10,488 bases of DNA from Defluviicoccus sp. (GTDB lineage Bacteria > Pseudomonadota > Alphaproteobacteria > MPNO01). The notes below the pieces were generated by a model, which made no database searches, had not been told where the DNA came from, and saw only the letters and a list, made by a program, of their open reading frames with translations. The translations under genes and the position numbers were made by a program. The stretch spans positions 1 to 10,488 of the forward strand of contig JAPPHW010000037.1 of assembly GCA_028820945.1 (NCBI GenBank), written 5' to 3'. Positions 7,326-10,488 of this stretch are shown one piece after another (positions within the stretch are counted from its first letter, which is position 1; every line of letters starts with the position of its first letter).

Positions 7326-8993
7326 TCAGCCGGCGCCCCGCACGCGATCCACGAGCTTCAGGGGATCCGGCGGCGGCGCGTCGCCCCGCCAGGCGACATG
7401 GCCGTCCGGCCTGACCAGAACCAGCGGCTTGGCGTAAAGGCGTGCGATGTCGGGCCGGTCGAGCGCGACGGTTTCCACGGGCATGCCGCGCATCCGGGCG
7501 GCGCGGACAACGGGTTCCGGATCGGGCGGCGACGGACCGAGCGCCAGCAATACGAAACCCCGTCCGAACAGGTCCAGCATGGAGCGTCCGTCGCCGAGAT
7601 CGGCATGCGGCGCCCGGGAGCCCGGCCGCGCCGCCGGCTCGTAGACCGCGGGATCCAGGCTCGGCGAAGGGGTGCCGTCGGCGGCACAGATCGGCGAGTC
7701 CTCGTAGAAATAGCCGAGATGAATGCCGAGCGTACGCCATTCGCGGAGCATGGCCGTCGCCAGGTCGCGCCCGACCCGCGCCCGCAGCGCGTCGCCTCCG
7801 GGCCCGGGTTCGAGCAGACCCGGCTGGGGGCCCGGCGAGAGCATGCGGGCGAGATTGCCGGACGCCTCCCGGACATTGCGCCGGGCCACGGGCCGCCGTT
7901 CCGCGGTGTAGGACGCGAGCAGATCCGGCCCGCCCCAGCCGGCCAGCACGGCGTCCATCTTCCACGCGAGGTCGACCGCGTCGGCAACACCGGTGTTCAT
8001 GCCGAACCCGCCGGTGGGCGACATCGCGTGGGCCGCGTCGCCCGCGAGGAAGAGCGGCCCCGCGGGACCCGACTGGAAGGTTTCCGCGACCAGCTCGCGG
8101 CGGCGCCAGGGCATGACCGAAAGGAGCTCGTAATCGAAGTCGCGCCCGACCGCTCGCCGGATGGCGCGCCGCACCTCGACTTCGGGCAGGACGCGGCCGT
8201 CCGTGCTGGAGCGGACGATCGACATCCGCCATTCGTCGCGCCCGTTGATCGCGACGATTGTCGCCCAGGTGCCGACTTCCTCGTCGAGCAGGATAAAACG
8301 GTAGCCGGGCGGCTTGTCGTGCAGTGCCTCGAACCCGTCGCGGCGGAAGATGAGGTTCGTCGTGTGGGTCAGCGCCGGGTCGCCGGCCAGCCGGACTCCG
8401 AGCGCCTCGCGCACCGTGCTTCCAGCGCCGTCGCAGCCGACGACGAAGCGCGCCCGGATCCGCAGCCGCTCCCCGGTATCGGTGCGTTCGATCTCCGCGA
8501 CGGCGCCGTCACCCTCCGCTTGAAGACCGAGGAATCGATGCCGGTATCGCAGCGAAACCGTTTCGTGCGAGCCGGCGAACCGGCGCAGGATGGGGTCGAA
8601 CATGTTCTGCGGACAACGCTCGCGCCGGCACGGGCTTTCGGGCGGAGGGCGGGCCTCGTTCATGCTGGGCGACGGGTAACGGCCGATCTCCCAGCCGCCG
8701 GCGAGCGGACCGGCGACGTACACGTTGTCCTGGGGATAGTCGCGATCGTAGGGCGCCGCCTCGACGGCGCCGACAAGCCCCCATCGGCGGCAGAACTCCA
8801 TGGTCCGTATGCCGACCAGGTCCTGGCGCGGCTGCACGATCGCCCCGTCGGTCCGTTCGACGAGCAGGCAGTCGCGACCGCGCCATCCCAGATCGCCGGC
8901 GAGCGCGAGGCCCACCGGTCCGCCGCCCACGATCAGGACTGGCGTCTCGATCTCGCCGGCCAGCCCGGTTCCCGAAGATCGTCCGATGGCCAT
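7326..8993 (-). CDS. FAD-dependent aromatic-ring monooxygenase (PheA/TfdB/MhpA type)
   Basis: This is a class A flavoprotein hydroxylase, which uses NAD(P)H and O2 to hydroxylate a phenolic or hydroxylated aromatic ring. In the 555-residue protein (start at 8993), the FAD-binding GxGxxG-type motif is VLIVGGGPVGLALAGDLGWRG (about 19-39). The middle DG motif is VGCDGAGSTVRE (about 185-196). The third motif is FLAGDAAHAMSPTGGFGMNTG (about 315-335), followed by ADAVDLAWKM. The C-terminal part, with PGSRAPHADLGDGRSMLDLF (457-476) and PLVLVRPDGHVAWRGD (523-538), matches the thioredoxin-like domain of the phenol hydroxylase/MhpA branch. The length is normal for this branch. The start is uncertain: ATG 8993 (preferred) or GTG 9017, eight codons longer; neither has a clear ribosome site at good spacing. 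It is the first recognisable gene of the minus-strand run and lies 38 nt before the dioxygenase, whose substrate it may make. Confidence 0.92.
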   Translation of the reverse strand: MAIGRSSGTGLAGEIETPVLIVGGGPVGLALAGDLGWRGRDCLLVERTDGAIVQPRQDLVGIRTMEFCRRWGLVGAVEAAPYDRDYPQDNVYVAGPLAGGWEIGRYPSPSMNEARPPPESPCRRERCPQNMFDPILRRFAGSHETVSLRYRHRFLGLQAEGDGAVAEIERTDTGERLRIRARFVVGCDGAGSTVREALGVRLAGDPALTHTTNLIFRRDGFEALHDKPPGYRFILLDEEVGTWATIVAINGRDEWRMSIVRSSTDGRVLPEVEVRRAIRRAVGRDFDYELLSVMPWRRRELVAETFQSGPAGPLFLAGDAAHAMSPTGGFGMNTGVADAVDLAWKMDAVLAGWGGPDLLASYTAERRPVARRNVREASGNLARMLSPGPQPGLLEPGPGGDALRARVGRDLATAMLREWRTLGIHLGYFYEDSPICAADGTPSPSLDPAVYEPAARPGSRAPHADLGDGRSMLDLFGRGFVLLALGPSPPDPEPVVRAARMRGMPVETVALDRPDIARLYAKPLVLVRPDGHVAWRGDAPPPDPLKLVDRVRGAG

Positions 8994-9253
8994 GTCCGGA
9001 ACCGTCCCGCCTTCCACGCAATATGTGCCCCTGTCGGCTCCGGCAGCACGGTCGGATCGTGGGCGACCGGCCCGGCAAGTCCCCGGGAATGCGCCGGAGC
9101 CCGGCGATCAGCGCATAGCATTCCCTCCGGGCCGCGTCGACTCGGCGCTTGGCGAGGGGTATTCCTGCCATGAACGAGCCTCCCCGTCCTGTCGCGGCGG
9201 AGCGCCGAACCGGGTTGAGTCTCACGTGGAATGGCAATAGGGATGAACACAAA

Positions 9254-9270
9254 GATTAATTGTTTCAATC
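9254..9270. promoter_or_regulatory. Imperfect dyad in the AT-rich divergent region, possible operator
   Basis: GATTAATTGTTTCAATC has matching GATT/AATC ends and an inner ATTG-TTT-CAAT inverted repeat. It also contains ATT-N9-AAT, which fits the T-N11-A pattern bound by LysR-type regulators. The pattern is short and AT-rich, so it can occur by chance; its position between divergent catabolic operons is the main support. Confidence 0.25.
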
Positions 9271-9315
9271 TGTTAACCTCGACGATGGATCTCGGTGCGC
9301 GGCGCCGCGAACCGC

Positions 9316-9320
9316 GGAGG
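9316..9320 (+). promoter_or_regulatory. Ribosome-binding site of the Ldh-family gene
   Basis: GGAGG lies 5 nt before the ATG at 9326. It decides the start: the same frame is open back to a TTG at 9260, but that extension covers the AT-rich promoter zone and has no family similarity that I can see. Confidence 0.75.
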
Positions 9321-9325
9321 ACGGG

Positions 9326-10378
9326 ATGAGCGAGCGCTTCCCGGCCGGCGAGCTCGAACGCTTCATCGCCGAGGTGATGATCCGCGAAGGCCTGCCCGAG
9401 GGCGACGCGGCCGACGTGGCGCGGCTGATGGTCGCCGCCGACCGCACCGGCTTCGACGCGCACGGGATCTTCCGCCTGCCGGATTACCTGAAGCGCATCC
9501 GGAGCGGCGGGATCAACAAGACTCCGAAGATCGGAATCCTGCGCGAAACGGCTTCGGTCGCGGTGGTCGACGGCGACAACGGGATGGGTCACCTCGCGGT
9601 CGACCGCGCCGTCCGGACGGCGATCGCCAAGGCCTCGGAGACCGGCATCGGCTGGGCCGGGACGCGCAACGGCAATCACGCCGGCGCCGCTTCCGTCTAT
9701 GCCGCGATGCCGCTCGCGCACGGCATGATCGGCATTTACGGCGCGGTCGGGGGCGGCAACCAGATGCCGCCCTGGGGCGGTACCGACCTGCTGCTCAGCA
9801 CCAACCCGCTCGCGGTCGCCATCCCCGCGGGCGACGGCGCCCCGGTGGTGATGGACTTCGCGACCACCGTCGCGTCGATGGGCAAGATCAGGACCGTCGC
9901 GCAGCGCGGCGAAGCCATGCCCGAGGGCTGGATGATCGCGCGCGACGGCACGCCCCTTACCGATCCGGCGCGCGCCTCGGAAGGTCTGCTGCTGCCGATG
10001 GGCGGCTACAAGGGCTATGCGCTGGCGCTGGTCATCGGGCTGCTCGCGGGCACGCTCAACGGCGCGGCGATGGGCGAGGACCTGCTCGACTACGCCGCCG
10101 ATGTCGACCGCGCGGCCAATACCGGGCAGTTCATCTGCGCCCTCGACCCGGCGGCGTTCGGCGACGCGGCGGCGATCGGGCAGGCCGTCGACCGGGTGGC
10201 GGGCCAGATGCGGGGCTCGGAGGTCATGCCGGGCTTCGATGGGGTCCGGGTGCCGGGCGACGGCCGCGCCGCGCGCCTGACGGACCGGGAAGAGCACGGC
10301 ATCCCGATCCCGGACGCGCTGCGCGCGGCCCTCGACGGGATCGCCGACGAGACCGGCGTCGCGCCGCTCGAACACTGA
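9326..10378 (+). CDS. Ldh-family (malate/L-lactate dehydrogenase type) NAD(P)-dependent oxidoreductase
   Basis: This cytoplasmic oxidoreductase belongs to the Ldh_2 family (L-lactate/malate, sulfolactate, ureidoglycolate and delta1-piperideine-2-carboxylate reductases). These interconvert 2-oxo acids or related imines with 2-hydroxy or amino acids. At 350 residues it has normal length. Family stretches in order are AADRTGFDAHGIFRLPDYLK (38-57, with the conserved His at 46), TRNGNHAGAASVYA (113-126, with Asn117-His118), STNPLAVAIPAG (158-169), VMDFATTVASMGKI (175-188) and PMGGYKGYALALVIGLLAGTL (224-244). The start at 9326 is set by a GGAGG site. It is divergent from the catabolic operon and 28 nt upstream of a short-chain dehydrogenase gene, so these two are likely co-transcribed. 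A role in handling a 2-oxo or 2-hydroxy acid from ring cleavage is plausible but inferred. The exact substrate cannot be told within this family. Confidence 0.93.
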   Translation: MSERFPAGELERFIAEVMIREGLPEGDAADVARLMVAADRTGFDAHGIFRLPDYLKRIRSGGINKTPKIGILRETASVAVVDGDNGMGHLAVDRAVRTAIAKASETGIGWAGTRNGNHAGAASVYAAMPLAHGMIGIYGAVGGGNQMPPWGGTDLLLSTNPLAVAIPAGDGAPVVMDFATTVASMGKIRTVAQRGEAMPEGWMIARDGTPLTDPARASEGLLLPMGGYKGYALALVIGLLAGTLNGAAMGEDLLDYAADVDRAANTGQFICALDPAAFGDAAAIGQAVDRVAGQMRGSEVMPGFDGVRVPGDGRAARLTDREEHGIPIPDALRAALDGIADETGVAPLEH

Positions 10379-10393
10379 ACCCAACCTCAAGCG

Positions 10394-10399
10394 AAGGAG
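10394..10399 (+). promoter_or_regulatory. Ribosome-binding site of the short-chain dehydrogenase gene
   Basis: AAGGAG lies 7 nt before the ATG at 10407 and only 1 nt before an in-frame ATG at 10401. The spacing favours 10407 as the start. Confidence 0.7.
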
Positions 10400-10406
10400 T
10401 ATGACG

Positions 10407-10488
10407 ATGGCGGGCGAGGCATTTGCCCTGGATGGAAAGACGATCGCGATCACCGGCGGCGGGCGGGGGCTGGGACAGGCCTATGCGC
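10407..10488 (+). CDS. Short-chain dehydrogenase/reductase (SDR), N-terminal fragment cut by right edge
   Basis: Only the first 27 codons are in the window. They read MAGEAFALDGKTIAITGGGR and continue GLGQAYA. The ITGGGRGLGQAYA stretch is the TGxxxGxG dinucleotide-binding motif of classical SDR enzymes, preceded by the usual short strand LDGKTIAITG. Such enzymes oxidise or reduce hydroxyl/keto groups with NAD(P). The gene follows the Ldh-family gene by 28 nt with a good AAGGAG site, so the two are probably one transcription unit. The catalytic Ser-Tyr-Lys residues lie beyond the window, so substrate and activity cannot be judged. Confidence 0.85.
   Translation, partial: MAGEAFALDGKTIAITGGGRGLGQAYA

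Larger units (their letters stand above)
8994..9325. promoter_or_regulatory. Divergent intergenic region, probable promoters for both operons
   Basis: These 332 nt between the monooxygenase and the Ldh-family gene carry no gene I can recognise. The part next to the Ldh gene (about 9228-9280) is clearly AT-richer than its surroundings, which is where divergent promoters and operator sites would be expected. The rest (8994-9225) is GC-rich and would form a long leader of the minus-strand operon if transcription starts in the AT-rich zone. That leader holds one small inverted repeat (GCCGG-AGC-CCGGC at 9093-9105). It also holds an unexplained ribosome site and ATG at 9171 on the minus strand. 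No convincing -35/-10 pair could be assigned on either strand. Confidence 0.5.

Noticed and set aside
9093..9105. Short inverted repeat GCCGG-AGC-CCGGC as a terminator or attenuator
   Set aside because: The stem is only 5 bp with no T-run after it on either strand; repeats of this size are expected by chance in DNA this GC-rich.
7398..9173. Open plus-strand frame of 591 codons opposite the monooxygenase
   Set aside because: It mirrors the coding strand of a protein with three clear FAD motifs and has no domain of its own.
9170..9259. Small plus-strand frame of 29 codons (ATG at 9170, stop TAA at 9257-9259) in the intergenic region
   Set aside because: The only possible ribosome site (GAGGGG) is about 10 nt away and the peptide has no recognisable feature; too little support for a gene.
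8933..10453. Open minus-strand frame of 506 codons opposite the Ldh-family gene
   Set aside because: It crosses the intergenic region and is antisense to a well-supported gene; the protein is rich in Arg, His, Asp and Ala with no recognisable domain.

Overview
The window is GC-rich, densely coded DNA, most likely from an alphaproteobacterium. This placement rests on base composition, the TRAP transporter and the style of the molybdenum hydroxylase and UbiD-like proteins. No rRNA or other taxonomic marker is present. It holds nine protein-coding genes, two of them cut by the window edges. No tRNA, rRNA, IS element, CRISPR array or long repeat was seen.

Layout. Seven genes lie head to tail on the minus strand, read from about 8993 down to 1: an FAD-dependent aromatic-ring monooxygenase, a gentisate/salicylate 1,2-dioxygenase-type bicupin, a UbiD-family prenylated-FMN decarboxylase, a three-part TRAP importer (periplasmic binding protein, small DctQ-type and large DctM-type membrane proteins), and a xanthine dehydrogenase-family molybdopterin subunit that runs off the left edge. 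Gaps within this run are 77 nt or less, and the last two genes overlap by one base (TGATG), so an operon is likely. A 332-nt intergenic region (8994-9325) separates it from two plus-strand genes: an Ldh-family (malate/L-lactate dehydrogenase type) oxidoreductase and the first 82 nt of a short-chain dehydrogenase.

How the genes may work together (inference). The set reads as a catabolic locus for an aromatic or heteroaromatic carboxylic acid. The TRAP system would import the acid. The UbiD-like enzyme would remove a carboxylate, and the molybdenum hydroxylase and FAD monooxygenase would add oxygen to the ring. The bicupin would then cleave the ring next to a hydroxyl/carboxyl pair, giving a 2-oxo acid. 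The divergent NAD(P)-dependent dehydrogenases could process oxo- or hydroxy-acid products. The substrate and the order of steps cannot be read from the sequence. No regulator, no UbiX-type flavin prenyltransferase and no FeS or FAD partner subunit for the molybdenum enzyme lies inside the window.
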